Below, piece by piece: positions 19,439 through 28,251 of a stretch of 64,000 bases of DNA. A program made the position numbers and the translations under genes. Source of the DNA: an uncultured Lachnospiraceae bacterium (GTDB lineage Bacteria; Bacillota; Clostridia; Lachnospirales; Lachnospiraceae); NCBI GenBank assembly GCA_947246015.1, contig CAMXQE010000001.1, positions 62,001-126,000 of the forward strand, written 5' to 3'. The notes beneath the pieces were generated by a model. The model had not been told where the DNA came from. It did not search any database and was given only the letters and a program-made list of their open reading frames with translations. The stretch's first letter is position 1. Every line of letters begins with the position of its first letter.

Positions 19439-19491
19439 AGATTTTAAATTTTGTAGTTAAGATTTGTAGTTAAGAAAGGAAGGGACGAAAC

Positions 19492-20616
19492 ATGCAGCAG
19501 ATATCTTCCCGGCAGAACGATGTACCGCAAAATGCGCCGTACCTGAAGTTCCTGAAAGGATTTCTGATAAACAGCATTCTGCTTATGATACTGATTGCCG
19601 CTTTGGTCATTCTCACAGACCCTTTTTTCCACTACCACAAACCATGGTTCGGATTAAAGGCGGTGCTGACGGACAAGGAATACCAGTGCATCGGCTCCCT
19701 GCGTACATTTGATTACGACAGCCTCATCGTCGGTTCCTCCGTAGCGGAAAACTATTACAACGGCTGGTTTAATGACGGATTCGGCTGCAATGCAGTCAAA
19801 GCCATCCGTTCCTACGGCGCCACCGCGGATTTATGTTACCTGTTAGACGCGGCATATGAAGAACATGACTTGAAATATGTGTTTTACAGTATGGATACTT
19901 CCTCCCTTGCCGCCGATGCCGTCCCCACCTACGAACTGACAGGCTGTCCCATGTATTTATATGACAAGAATTATTTGAACGATGTGGAATACCTTTTTAA
20001 CAAAGGAGTTTTATTTGAAAAAATCCCTTATATGATAGCAAATTCGATTATCGGAGATTATGATGAGAATGATTCTTACAATTGGGCGCAGTGGAAGGAA
20101 TTTAACCAGGATATGGCATTAGGGTTATATTTACGCAAAGCGGAAATAGCCCCCATGAAGGAAGCGGATTTTTACCGGAATGTATTAAATGCCAATATTG
20201 ACCTGATAAAAACGCAGGTGGAAAACCATCCGGAGACACGGTTCAAAATCTTCTTTCCCGCCTATTCCATGCTCTTTTGGGACAATCTGTACCGTACCGG
20301 AGATTTAGAAGCCTATCTCTACAATATGGAGCAGGCTGTCGGTGCGCTGATTGTCTATGACAATGTGGATATGTACTATTTTCAGGATGAAACGGATATT
20401 ATTACCGATTTAGAAAATTATATGGATACCCTGCACTTTTCACCGGAAATCAACCGCTATATGGCGGACCAGATGATTGCGGAAAATGAAAAATACAGGC
20501 TGACGGAAGAAAATTATCAGGAACGTCTGTCCGGTATGCGTGAACTGTCTTACCGGATTGTGGAGGAATATATAACGCCTTATGTGGATTTGATTAAAGT
20601 GGATTACGGGCAGTAG
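19492..20616 (+). CDS. SGNH-hydrolase-like membrane-anchored protein, MBOAT partner
   Basis: The 374-residue protein has one N-terminal membrane anchor (about 24-43) and an outer domain. That domain carries an SGNH-type block I motif, LIVGSSVAENY, with the candidate nucleophile among S82-S83. A late D-x-x-H segment (MDTLHFSPEI) would complete the catalytic set. It follows the MBOAT gene by 53 bp, and this pairing resembles AlgJ/AlgX or DltD with their acyltransferase. It likely transfers the acyl group to a surface polymer. It could also be a degenerate binding protein, as some partners lack activity. Confidence 0.8.
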   Translation: MQQISSRQNDVPQNAPYLKFLKGFLINSILLMILIAALVILTDPFFHYHKPWFGLKAVLTDKEYQCIGSLRTFDYDSLIVGSSVAENYYNGWFNDGFGCNAVKAIRSYGATADLCYLLDAAYEEHDLKYVFYSMDTSSLAADAVPTYELTGCPMYLYDKNYLNDVEYLFNKGVLFEKIPYMIANSIIGDYDENDSYNWAQWKEFNQDMALGLYLRKAEIAPMKEADFYRNVLNANIDLIKTQVENHPETRFKIFFPAYSMLFWDNLYRTGDLEAYLYNMEQAVGALIVYDNVDMYYFQDETDIITDLENYMDTLHFSPEINRYMADQMIAENEKYRLTEENYQERLSGMRELSYRIVEEYITPYVDLIKVDYGQ

Positions 20617-20626
20617 GAGGTGCGAT

Positions 20627-22321
20627 ATGAAACATAGACCATTACCGGTAGGAGTTGATAACTTTAAGGAATTAATTACCAAAGGGTATTATTTTATCGA
20701 TAAAACTTTATTTATTCAAGAATTATTAAGCCAAAAAGGAAAAGTCAACCTTTTCACCCGCCCAAGACGTTTTGGAAAAACTCTGAACATAAGCATGTTC
20801 CAGTATTTTTTTGAAGATGCAAGGGATAGTAATGGAAATAAAATTGACAACAGATACCTTTTTGACGGTCTCCATATTATGCAGGCCGGGACGGATTACC
20901 TCTCTCATATGGGACAATATCCGGTAATTAATCTGTCATTAAAATCCGGAAAACAGCCGGATTTTGAAATGGCTTATACCATGATTAAAAGGCAGATTGC
21001 CAATGAGTATGCGCGGCATATGTTTATCCTGCAGAATCAGGAGCTCAGCGAGAAAAAAGAGCGCTATTTAGCTATTATGCGGGAAACGGCAGGACGTAGC
21101 GAATATAACGATTCCCTTCAGTTTTTATCCCAATGTCTGGAAATATATTATGGAAGGAAAACCATTATCCTCATTGATGAATATGACGTACCTTTAGAAA
21201 ATGCTTTTATTCGGGGATTTTATGAAGAAATGACTGACTTTATCCGTTCCCTGTTTGAATCCGCACTCAAAACAAACAGCAGCCTTGAATTTGCCATTAT
21301 TACCGGCTGTCTGCGTATCAGCAAAGAAAGTATTTTCACAGGCTTAAACAACCTTAAAATTATTTCCATATTAAATGAAAAATACGATGAATATTTTGGA
21401 TTCACGGAAAAAGACGTGCAGCAGATATGCGCAGATTATCATATGCCGCAGAAATATGACATTATCAGGGAGTGGTATAACGGCTATATCTTCGGAAATG
21501 CCAACGTTTACAATCCATGGAGCGTTATCCAGTTTGTAGATGATTTAACAACAAATATCAACCGCCTCCCAACCTCCTATTGGGCCAATACCAGCTCTAA
21601 CAGCATTGTACGGAGGCTAATCGATATGGCAGATGAAGATACAAAAAAAGAAATTGAAACTCTGATTGAAGGCAAAACGCTGATAAAACCCATTCATGAA
21701 GATATTACTTACGATGAAATATATCAGACCATGGATAACCTTTGGAATTTCATGTTCTTTACCGGATATTTCCGAAAAGTCCAAAACTGGCTGGATGACA
21801 GTGACAACCAGATGATGGAACTGGCCATCCCAAACAGGGAAGTAAAATATATTTTCCGCCGGAAAATCCTCTCCTGGTTTAACGAAAAGGTAAAGGAAAA
21901 AGACCGTACCCGCTTGTTTCAGGCTTTGACGGAATGTGATGCCGGAACTGTGGAAGAAGAAATCACACAGATGCTTTTAGAAACCATTAGTTTTAATGAT
22001 GCCTATGAAAGTTTTTACCATGGTTTTCTGGCGGGTATTTTTTCCGGCATGAAAGGTTATACCGTAAAGTCAAACCGTGAAAGCGGCCATGGCCGCAGCG
22101 ACCTGTTTATCGCACCCGTCACCCGCAGAAAAGCTGCTTTCGTACTGGAATTTAAAATTGCTGACAGCATCCGCGCACTGGAACCGAAAGCAAAAGAGGC
22201 AATACAACAGATTAAAGACCGGAAATATATGCAGGAATTGTACGATGACGGATATGAAACAGTACACAAATACGGTATGGCATTTTTTGGGAAGGACTGC
22301 CATGTGGTGTGGGAGGAATAA
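20627..22321 (+). CDS. AAA-ATPase-like protein with C-terminal PD-(D/E)XK nuclease domain
   Basis: The 564-residue protein belongs to the pfam09820/pfam08011 type. The N-terminal P-loop is TRPRRFGKTLNISM (about 43-56), with Walker B IILIDEYDVPL. The C-terminal nuclease-like domain (about 460-560) has SDLFIAP and VLEFKIA, the D and ExK of the fold. The family is widespread, variable in copy number and of unproven function. It starts 10 bp after the SGNH-like gene with GGAGG in the intergene, so it looks translated as part of the acyltransferase operon. That is an unusual setting for it. Confidence 0.92.
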   Translation: MKHRPLPVGVDNFKELITKGYYFIDKTLFIQELLSQKGKVNLFTRPRRFGKTLNISMFQYFFEDARDSNGNKIDNRYLFDGLHIMQAGTDYLSHMGQYPVINLSLKSGKQPDFEMAYTMIKRQIANEYARHMFILQNQELSEKKERYLAIMRETAGRSEYNDSLQFLSQCLEIYYGRKTIILIDEYDVPLENAFIRGFYEEMTDFIRSLFESALKTNSSLEFAIITGCLRISKESIFTGLNNLKIISILNEKYDEYFGFTEKDVQQICADYHMPQKYDIIREWYNGYIFGNANVYNPWSVIQFVDDLTTNINRLPTSYWANTSSNSIVRRLIDMADEDTKKEIETLIEGKTLIKPIHEDITYDEIYQTMDNLWNFMFFTGYFRKVQNWLDDSDNQMMELAIPNREVKYIFRRKILSWFNEKVKEKDRTRLFQALTECDAGTVEEEITQMLLETISFNDAYESFYHGFLAGIFSGMKGYTVKSNRESGHGRSDLFIAPVTRRKAAFVLEFKIADSIRALEPKAKEAIQQIKDRKYMQELYDDGYETVHKYGMAFFGKDCHVVWEE

Positions 22322-22323
22322 GT

Positions 22324-23274
22324 ATGCTTAAAAAAATTGTTTTTATCAGCATCATTGCTATACTTTTCACTGGCTGCGGAAATACAGAAAGCCAGGAAGA
22401 ACCACAAAATGAAAAAGAAAAAATTGTTCTTTCTGATGGTATGAGCTTTAACCCGGACGGAACCGTCACTTTGACAGATGGCTGTTTCGCTTTTGGTCTA
22501 CAAAATCCTGCAACTTACGAAATCATTAATAAAGGTGAATTATTATCAATTAATAAAAACGGAATAGATGCCATCATTTCCTTTGAACAAAATGTATCCC
22601 AACGCGTGGAATACATTCTCATTATAATGATAGACTACATTCAGCAGGATTTCCTTGTTGATGAACAACAATACCGTACATATCCATTTTCCTTAGAAGG
22701 ATACGATGGCATTGACATTAAAGTAGATTTAGTCAGTCCCACCAACGGACAGGAACTTGAATACATGCTTATCGCATTGCCTAACGAAAAGGAATTATCC
22801 ATTGCCGATGAAGACGGCTGGGACTTAATGTTCAAAACCCAGACCATGTTCGAAGGTAGATTTATATTGGATTTAAATGACTATCAGGAAGAAATACATT
22901 ATGACCAAAAATATACTGCTATAGACAAACATTTAAGTAATATATGCGCCTTAACAAAAAATGAGAAAACACTAACAGCAATGCCCTCCTGCAACGGCGG
23001 GGAACAAGTGAAACTTATCTTAGGAACAGAATCGGAAGAAGATGATACCTGTGCAGTCGTTGCATTCCTAAATTGGGAACAAGTTCCTATACAGGACGAT
23101 ATGAATAAAATGGTAAAACTGGAACATGATAAACTATTTTATTATGATTTAACAATGCCAAAAGTGGAAGAACCAACTCCATATCAGGTATTTGTATTCA
23201 TGAAACCATTTGACCGGGATTCTATGTATTGGAGCCGTTCCTATGCATCTTTAAGAACTATCATACAAAATTAG
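22324..23274 (+). CDS. Lipoprotein of unknown function
   Basis: I start this gene at the ATG at 22324 (GGAGGA 7 nt upstream), giving 316 residues that begin MLKKIVFIS with a lipobox LFTGCGN (C18). The rest is an acidic, soluble domain exposed at the cell surface. No family was recognised. It directly follows the AAA/PD-(D/E)XK stop (2 bp gap) and is the last gene before a strong bidirectional terminator, so it closes the MBOAT operon. An in-frame ATG at 22309 lacks a ribosome site. Confidence 0.75.
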   Translation: MLKKIVFISIIAILFTGCGNTESQEEPQNEKEKIVLSDGMSFNPDGTVTLTDGCFAFGLQNPATYEIINKGELLSINKNGIDAIISFEQNVSQRVEYILIIMIDYIQQDFLVDEQQYRTYPFSLEGYDGIDIKVDLVSPTNGQELEYMLIALPNEKELSIADEDGWDLMFKTQTMFEGRFILDLNDYQEEIHYDQKYTAIDKHLSNICALTKNEKTLTAMPSCNGGEQVKLILGTESEEDDTCAVVAFLNWEQVPIQDDMNKMVKLEHDKLFYYDLTMPKVEEPTPYQVFVFMKPFDRDSMYWSRSYASLRTIIQN

Positions 23275-23360
23275 AAGGGGTACTCAGAATGAAAACAATT
23301 TTATAGAATTAATTTGAACTGCATTACAAATCAGAAGCATGTATCGCAAAGCGCAATATG

Positions 23361-23400
23361 AAAACTGCCCGCCATCCCGGAATGGATGACAGGCAGTTTT
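23361..23400. terminator. Bidirectional intrinsic terminator
   Basis: AAAACTGCC (23361-23369) pairs with GGCAGTTTT (23392-23400), with a further CATCC/GGATG stem inside. A- and T-rich flanks serve both directions. It separates the rightward lipoprotein operon from the leftward repeat-rich lipoprotein gene. Confidence 0.85.
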
Positions 23401-23446
23401 GCAATTTCTTCTCTTTTATAACCTATCTTATAACCTAAATGCAAAA

Positions 23447-23800
23447 TTAGTTTGCTTTTGTTTCTGCATCTGCATTCTCTGCAAGTGTCTCAGTCTCTGC
23501 GTTTGCATCTGCGTTTTCTGCGGGTGCTTCTGTCTCTGCATTTGCTTCTGCGTTTTCTGCAGGTGCTTCTGTCTCTGCGTTTGCATCTGCATTTTCTGCG
23601 TCAGCATTTACATCTGCATCTTCTGTGGGCGCTTCTGCTTCTGCATTTGCGTCCTCTACAGGTGCTTCTGTCTCTGCATCCTCTACCGGTGCTTCTACGG
23701 CTGTGTCATCCGTTACTGCTGCTTCCGTATTACCGCAAGCCATCATCAGGGTTGCACAGGTTGCTGCTGCTGTCAATAACATAACTACTTTCTTTTTCAT
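23447..23800 (-). CDS. Low-complexity Ala/Glu-rich lipoprotein
   Basis: The 117-residue product has a signal peptide (MKKKVVMLLTAAAT) and a lipobox-like LMMACGN. Almost all of the rest is Ala, Glu, Asp, Asn, Pro and Thr with no globular domain. It holds near-perfect 13-residue repeats (ETEAPAENAEANA type) towards the C-terminus. The composition suggests a flexible, acidic surface spacer or a protein whose folded part has been lost. It stands alone with a terminator downstream. The sugar-binding protein at 52000 has a similar Ala/Glu/Pro linker after its lipobox. Confidence 0.7.
   Translation of the reverse strand: MKKKVVMLLTAAATCATLMMACGNTEAAVTDDTAVEAPVEDAETEAPVEDANAEAEAPTEDADVNADAENADANAETEAPAENAEANAETEAPAENADANAETETLAENADAETKAN
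23493..23609. repeat. Three 39-bp tandem repeats inside the lipoprotein gene
   Basis: Units of exactly 39 bp run 23493-23531, 23532-23570 and 23571-23609. The first two differ by a few bases and the third diverges at its end. They encode the 13-residue protein repeats and keep frame, so copy number could change without a frameshift. Confidence 0.8.
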
Positions 23801-24170
23801 AATTTTTCTCCTCCTAAAATGAAACTTTTTTCATTTTTACCGAATCCGTCCTATGTAATATCAGGTTTCCTTCATCGGCTGTAAACATAGTATGTCATAA
23901 ATGTGTCCAAATTGTGAACACATTCTTGAGAATTTATGAACTGGAACTTTTCACATATCCGATAAGTACAAAATATTCTCATGTAACAATACCGGTTCCA
24001 TGCTTTTTTACAATTTTGTCCGGCTGTTTTCTAAATTTTTATGACAATTCAATAAATAACTGAAAATATAAATTTACAAATTCATGATTTCTATATAAAC
24101 TATTACATATAATAAAATTCTATCTGTTTCATCAAAAGACACAGCATATAAGATAAGAAAGGACAATTAT
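23801..24170. other. Divergent intergenic region, AT-rich
   Basis: This 370-bp gap separates the leftward lipoprotein gene and the rightward exonuclease gene. A TATAAT box at 24108-24113 could serve the exonuclease. TTCACA and CATACT, 18 bp apart, could serve the lipoprotein. No gene, strong hairpin or repeat was seen. Confidence 0.35.
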
Positions 24171-24923
24171 ATGAAATTAATATCTTGGAATGTGAACGGG
24201 CTTCGCGCCTGCACCGGAAAAGGCTTTCTCGACTTCTTTAAAGAACAGGATGCAGATATTTTCTGTATACAGGAAACAAAATTGCAGGAAGGACAGATTG
24301 ATTTGGATTTTCCGGATTATTTCCAATATTGGAATTATGCAGAGAAAAAAGGATATTCCGGCACCGCAATTTTCACGAAAAAGGAACCCCTGTCCGTTGC
24401 CTACGGTATCGGAATCGAAGAACACGACCATGAAGGACGCGTCATCACTTTGGAATATGAAGACTTTTATATGATTACTGTATATACGCCAAACTCGCAA
24501 AATGAACTTGCCCGTTTGGATTACCGGATGAAGTGGGAAGATGATTTTCTTCATTATATTAAAGAACTTGAAAAAACAAAACCTGTCATTTTCTGCGGTG
24601 ACTTAAATGTGGCACACAAAGAAATTGACTTAAAAAACCCAAAAACCAACCATAAAAATGCCGGATTCACCGACGAAGAAAGGGAGAAGTTCACCGTCCT
24701 CACAAAATCCGGCTTTCTTGATACGTTCCGCTATTTTTATCCTGATAAAGAAGGTATCTACTCCTGGTGGTCCTACCGTTTCAGCGCCAGAGCCAAAAAT
24801 GCAGGCTGGCGTATTGACTACTTCCTTGTGTCGGAAAGTCTCAAAGACCGCCTGGAAGATGCACTCATCTACACAGATGTACATGGCTCCGACCACTGTC
24901 CGGTAGGACTTATCTTAAAATAA
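24171..24923 (+). CDS. xth: Exodeoxyribonuclease III / AP endonuclease
   Basis: This 250-residue DNA repair enzyme cuts at abasic sites and degrades duplex DNA from 3' ends. All family motifs are present in order: [23 protein letters not shown] with a following [30 protein letters not shown] and the catalytic [10 protein letters not shown]. The length fits the ExoA/Xth family. It is a single gene. Metal-dependent cytosolic activity is expected from the intact Asp, Asn and His residues. Confidence 0.96.
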   Translation: MKLISWNVNGLRACTGKGFLDFFKEQDADIFCIQETKLQEGQIDLDFPDYFQYWNYAEKKGYSGTAIFTKKEPLSVAYGIGIEEHDHEGRVITLEYEDFYMITVYTPNSQNELARLDYRMKWEDDFLHYIKELEKTKPVIFCGDLNVAHKEIDLKNPKTNHKNAGFTDEEREKFTVLTKSGFLDTFRYFYPDKEGIYSWWSYRFSARAKNAGWRIDYFLVSESLKDRLEDALIYTDVHGSDHCPVGLILK

Positions 24924-24982
24924 TATGCATTTGCACGGTTTCCCTGCTTACATCCGTTCTTCAGGCTGGCAGAACGCAACTT

Positions 24983-25372
24983 TTAAGCGCCCTCCAGTTC
25001 CCCATGTTTCTCATAACGGGAAACCCGTGCAATTCCATTCTTTTCATCCGTAAACACCACTTGCGGCATATGCACTTTTGCTTCCTCCGGCGTCATATCC
25101 GCATATGCCATAATAATGATATGGTCACCGATCTGAACCTGCCTTGCTGCTGCTCCATTCAGACAAACCATCCCGCTTCCGGCGTTTCCCGCAATGGTAT
25201 ATGTCTCAAAACGGTTTCCGTTCTCCACATCCACAATCTGTACCATTTCATATTCTAAGATACCTGCTGCTTCCAGCAGTTTCACATCCACGGTTATGCT
25301 TCCCACATAATTCAGCTCCGCCTGTGTTACTACGGCACGGTGAATCTTACCCTTTAACATTCTGATATTCAT
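24983..25372 (-). CDS. panD: Aspartate 1-decarboxylase proenzyme
   Basis: PanD makes beta-alanine from aspartate for pantothenate synthesis. The 129-residue proenzyme has the self-cleavage site G24-S25 in [10 protein letters not shown], where S25 becomes the pyruvoyl group. The conserved K9 (MLKGKIHRA) and the NGAAAR segment are present. An alternative start at codon 5 would give the more usual N-terminus MLKGKIHRA. It is the last gene of the panG-like, panB, panC, panD operon. Confidence 0.96.
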   Translation of the reverse strand: MNIRMLKGKIHRAVVTQAELNYVGSITVDVKLLEAAGILEYEMVQIVDVENGNRFETYTIAGNAGSGMVCLNGAAARQVQIGDHIIIMAYADMTPEEAKVHMPQVVFTDEKNGIARVSRYEKHGELEGA

Positions 25373-25395
25373 ACCTGTAACCCTTTTCCTTTCTT

Positions 25396-26262
25396 TTATC
25401 TATGGCAGCGCTTATAAATAAAATTATCAATCAGCCTGGTTTTTCCGATATACACGGCTATGGCACAAAGAATTTCTCCCGTTTTTGCATCGTCCAGATT
25501 TTCTATGAGCGTAATATCCGCAAAATCTACAATTTCTACATAGTCAATCCTTGCCAGCTTCTCTTTTTCTATCACATCCGCAATACATTCTTTTATCTTA
25601 GAAACATCCTGTTCTCCTGCATCCATCCGTTTCCTCCCTTCTGCCAGGCTCCTGCTTAAAACCAGCGCCGCCTGCCTCTCTTCTGCATTCAGATATGTAT
25701 TTCGGGAGCTTTTCGCCAGTCCGTCCGCTTCACGGACAATGGGACAACCGACAATCTCGATATCCATGCTCATATCCCTTACCATTTTCTTAATCACGGC
25801 AAGCTGCTGGGCATCCTTCTGCCCGAAATATGCCCGATCCGCAGGAAGGATATGAAACAGCTTGCTCACCACCGTCTGCACACCCCTGAAATGCGTGGGA
25901 CGGCTTTTTCCGCACAGTTCTTTTGTAAGCCCCTCCATATCTACATAAGTAGAAAAATCTTCCCCGTACATTTCTTCCGCTTCCGGATGGAAAATCAAAT
26001 CCACCCCTACACTCTCGCATAATGCCGCATCTTTCTCCAAATCCCTCGGATAACTTGCAAAATCCTCGTTCGGCCCAAACTGGATAGGATTTACGAAAAT
26101 GCTGACCGCAACCTTATCATTTTCTTTTTTTGCCGCTTCCATCAGGCTTTTGTGACCCTCATGCAAATATCCCATAGTGGGTACAAATCCTACGCTCAGC
26201 CCCTGCCGCTTCCATTCCTTTATCTGATTTCTTGTTTCCTTTATATTTCCCGAAATAATCAT
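25396..26262 (-). CDS. panC: Pantothenate synthetase
   Basis: PanC joins pantoate and beta-alanine with ATP to make pantothenate. I start it at the ATG ending at 26262, because AAAGGAG lies 7 nt upstream and the family begins there. The longer frame from 26301 runs into the hairpin between panB and panC. Visible motifs are the ATP-binding [15 protein letters not shown], the [13 protein letters not shown] segment, [13 protein letters not shown] and the KSSRNTYL loop. The product is 288 residues, the usual length. Confidence 0.96.
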   Translation of the reverse strand: MIISGNIKETRNQIKEWKRQGLSVGFVPTMGYLHEGHKSLMEAAKKENDKVAVSIFVNPIQFGPNEDFASYPRDLEKDAALCESVGVDLIFHPEAEEMYGEDFSTYVDMEGLTKELCGKSRPTHFRGVQTVVSKLFHILPADRAYFGQKDAQQLAVIKKMVRDMSMDIEIVGCPIVREADGLAKSSRNTYLNAEERQAALVLSRSLAEGRKRMDAGEQDVSKIKECIADVIEKEKLARIDYVEIVDFADITLIENLDDAKTGEILCAIAVYIGKTRLIDNFIYKRCHR

Positions 26263-26290
26263 TTCTCCGCTCCTTTCCTGTTCCCTGAAA

Positions 26291-26328
26291 GACTGCCGCA
26301 TTCCCGGCCATTACCTCATGCGGCAGTC
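26291..26328 (-). promoter_or_regulatory. Stem-loop between panB and panC
   Basis: A perfect 11-bp inverted repeat, GACTGCCGCAT (26291-26301) and ATGCGGCAGTC (26318-26328), encloses a 16-nt loop. It lies in the panB-panC transcript without a T-tract. It may be an RNA-processing or stability element rather than a terminator. Confidence 0.6.
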
Positions 26329-26364
26329 AGCTTCCTGTCACTTACATTCCATTACGGCATCCAA

Positions 26365-27192
26365 TTAATACAATTTATCCAAAATACTCTCATCCATCCG
26401 GAACGTGTGCTCTTTAGCAGGAAATGTACCATCCTGCACCTCTTTCTTATAAGCGGCGAATCCCTTCTTCATCTCCTCCCCCACATTGGCAAACACTTTC
26501 ACGAATTTCGGCGCCAGGTCCGCATACATGCCGAGCATATCCTGATATACCAGCACCTGGCCGTCACATCCCGCACCCGCGCCGATACCGATGGTCGGTA
26601 TGGATATTTTCTTTGAAATCAATTCCGCCAAAGCCTCCGGCACACATTCCAACACCACGGCAAAAGCCCCCGCTGCTTCTATCGCCTGTGCTTCTTCTAT
26701 TAACTTCCTTGCTGCCTCCTCTCCTTTGCCCTGCACCTTGAATCCCCCGAAGGCATGAATGGACTGCGGCGTCAGCCCGATGTGGGCACAAACCGGAATA
26801 GACGCTTTTACAATTGCTTCTATCTGCGGACATATCTCTTTTCCGCCCTCTAATTTTACTGCCTGTGCATGGCCTTCCTTTATCAGTCTTCCGGCATTCA
26901 CGACCGCATCATATACAGAAGTCTGATAGGACATAAACGGCATATCCGCGATTACGAGCGCTTCCTTCACCCCTCTCGCAACCGCTTTCGTATGGTGAAT
27001 CATATCCTCCATTGTAACTGACAGGGTATCCTCATAACCAAGGCACACCATTCCCAGGGAATCCCCTACCAAAATAGAATGAATCCCCGCCTCATCCACC
27101 ATCTTTGCCGTTGAGTAATCATAAGCAGTGAGCATCGTAAGCTTCTCACCCTTTTCCTTTGCCTGCTTAAAAGTAACCGATGTATGTTTCAT
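26365..27192 (-). CDS. panB: 3-methyl-2-oxobutanoate hydroxymethyltransferase
   Basis: PanB makes ketopantoate from alpha-ketoisovalerate using methylene-tetrahydrofolate, the first committed step to pantothenate. The 275-residue protein shows the metal-binding [25 protein letters not shown] region, the substrate segment [16 protein letters not shown] and the [18 protein letters not shown] loop. [14 protein letters not shown] follows. It sits between the DUF2520 gene (27 bp upstream) and panC, and a hairpin follows it. Confidence 0.97.
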   Translation of the reverse strand: MKHTSVTFKQAKEKGEKLTMLTAYDYSTAKMVDEAGIHSILVGDSLGMVCLGYEDTLSVTMEDMIHHTKAVARGVKEALVIADMPFMSYQTSVYDAVVNAGRLIKEGHAQAVKLEGGKEICPQIEAIVKASIPVCAHIGLTPQSIHAFGGFKVQGKGEEAARKLIEEAQAIEAAGAFAVVLECVPEALAELISKKISIPTIGIGAGAGCDGQVLVYQDMLGMYADLAPKFVKVFANVGEEMKKGFAAYKKEVQDGTFPAKEHTFRMDESILDKLY

Positions 27193-27218
27193 AACTCAAT
27201 CCCATTTCCCTTCCTTTA

Positions 27219-28085
27219 TTATTTTTCCAATATTTTCTGTATACGCATATATCCCTCTACATTTCCATATCTTCTCTCTGCCATTTCCAGCAGATGTTTT
27301 CCCAGCAGACAGTAAATCTCTCTTTCCTCTCCCGCCAGCACCCCTAAATGTTTTGCCACGGTAGAAGCATCCCCGCGGGGGATAGGACCTGTCATACTCG
27401 ACAATGTTCCGTTTTCCAGAATATTCTCCACGTTTCCGCGTACCAATGCCCCTGCCGCATACACAGCTTCCTTTTCCGTAAATCCGCACTCTCCCAATAA
27501 TCCGAAACCTATATCTAACAGAGCCAGCACGTCATTACTTAAGACACTTGCCGCACAGTGGTACTTTGCCTTATCTTCCGCCTTTATCATGCAGTAAGGG
27601 TTGCCCGTTTCCTGAAATAGTTCTTCCAACTGCCGTAGGGCATAGGGATTCCCCTCCAAAGTAAAAAAGCAATTATGTAATTGTCTGTAAGATGAAAATT
27701 TATCGCGAAATGCGAGCATAGGGTGAACCGAAGCTCCGTAAGCCTTCTTTTCACCGATTCCTTTGAATACATCAGATGATAATGAGCCGCTAAAATGACA
27801 TATCATACGCTCATCCAAAGACATTCCTTTCATGCAATCCCATACCGCGCCGATTTGTTCATCCGGTGTGGTGATAAACAGGGTATCACTCAAAGTTACC
27901 AGCTCTTCCATTGTCCGGAAGCAGTCCGTACCGGTAAATTCTGCTGCTTCTGCAGCACTTTCATAAGTCTGGCTGTAATAGCCGGTTACCGTTTTTCCCC
28001 TGTCCGTCAGGTATTTTCCCATCGAACAGCCTACTCTTCCGGCACCTATTATTCCTATCCTGATTCTATTCCTCATTCCATGCAT
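27219..28085 (-). CDS. DUF2520/Rossmann oxidoreductase, probable PanG-type ketopantoate reductase
   Basis: The frame is open from 28328, but I start at the ATG ending at 28085. The Rossmann loop (IGIIGAGRVGCSM) begins just after, the longer form would cross the DUF3810 terminator, and the promoter lies at 28153-28181. AGAAGG is close before the ATG; an ATG three codons later is also possible. It carries an NAD(P)-binding domain followed by DUF2520 (CAASVLSNDVLALLDIGFGLL). The family includes PanG, reported in Francisella as an alternative ketopantoate reductase. With panB, panC and panD following and no panE nearby, it likely supplies the missing step. Confidence 0.82.
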   Translation of the reverse strand: MHGMRNRIRIGIIGAGRVGCSMGKYLTDRGKTVTGYYSQTYESAAEAAEFTGTDCFRTMEELVTLSDTLFITTPDEQIGAVWDCMKGMSLDERMICHFSGSLSSDVFKGIGEKKAYGASVHPMLAFRDKFSSYRQLHNCFFTLEGNPYALRQLEELFQETGNPYCMIKAEDKAKYHCAASVLSNDVLALLDIGFGLLGECGFTEKEAVYAAGALVRGNVENILENGTLSSMTGPIPRGDASTVAKHLGVLAGEEREIYCLLGKHLLEMAERRYGNVEGYMRIQKILEK

Positions 28086-28152
28086 ACACCTTCTTTCCAA
28101 AGCGATGCACACTATCACCCGATGCAGTTTCCGCAGAATACCGCTCGTTAAA

Positions 28153-28181
28153 AATATAACATGCCATGGTAAAGATTGCAA
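28153..28181 (-). promoter_or_regulatory. Promoter of the pantothenate operon
   Basis: On the leftward strand TTGCAA (28176-28181) and TATATT (28153-28158) are separated by exactly 17 bp. They lie about 68 bp upstream of the chosen start of the DUF2520 gene and downstream of the DUF3810 terminator. The pan operon is therefore separately transcribed. Confidence 0.7.
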
Positions 28182-28203
28182 GGAAAAATACGGTTTCATC
28201 AGA

Positions 28204-28238
28204 AAATCTGTAACAGCCGGCCTTTGGCCGACTGTTAC
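28204..28238 (-). terminator. Intrinsic terminator of the DUF3810 gene
   Basis: GTAACAGCCGGCC (28210-28222) pairs with GGCCGACTGTTAC (28226-28238) with one mismatch across a 3-nt loop. On the leftward strand it is followed by AGATTTTCT. It lies 14 bp after the DUF3810 stop. Confidence 0.75.
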
Positions 28239-28251
28239 GAAAATCCTGCTC

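Noticed and set aside
23452..23822. Rightward Leu/Cys-rich frames opposite the lipoprotein gene
   Set aside because: They are antisense shadows of the Ala/Glu repeats; the leftward frame has the signal peptide and ribosome site.
26263..26301. Longer N-terminus of panC
   Set aside because: It overlaps the panB-panC hairpin and lacks a ribosome site, while the shorter start has AAAGGAG at 7 nt.
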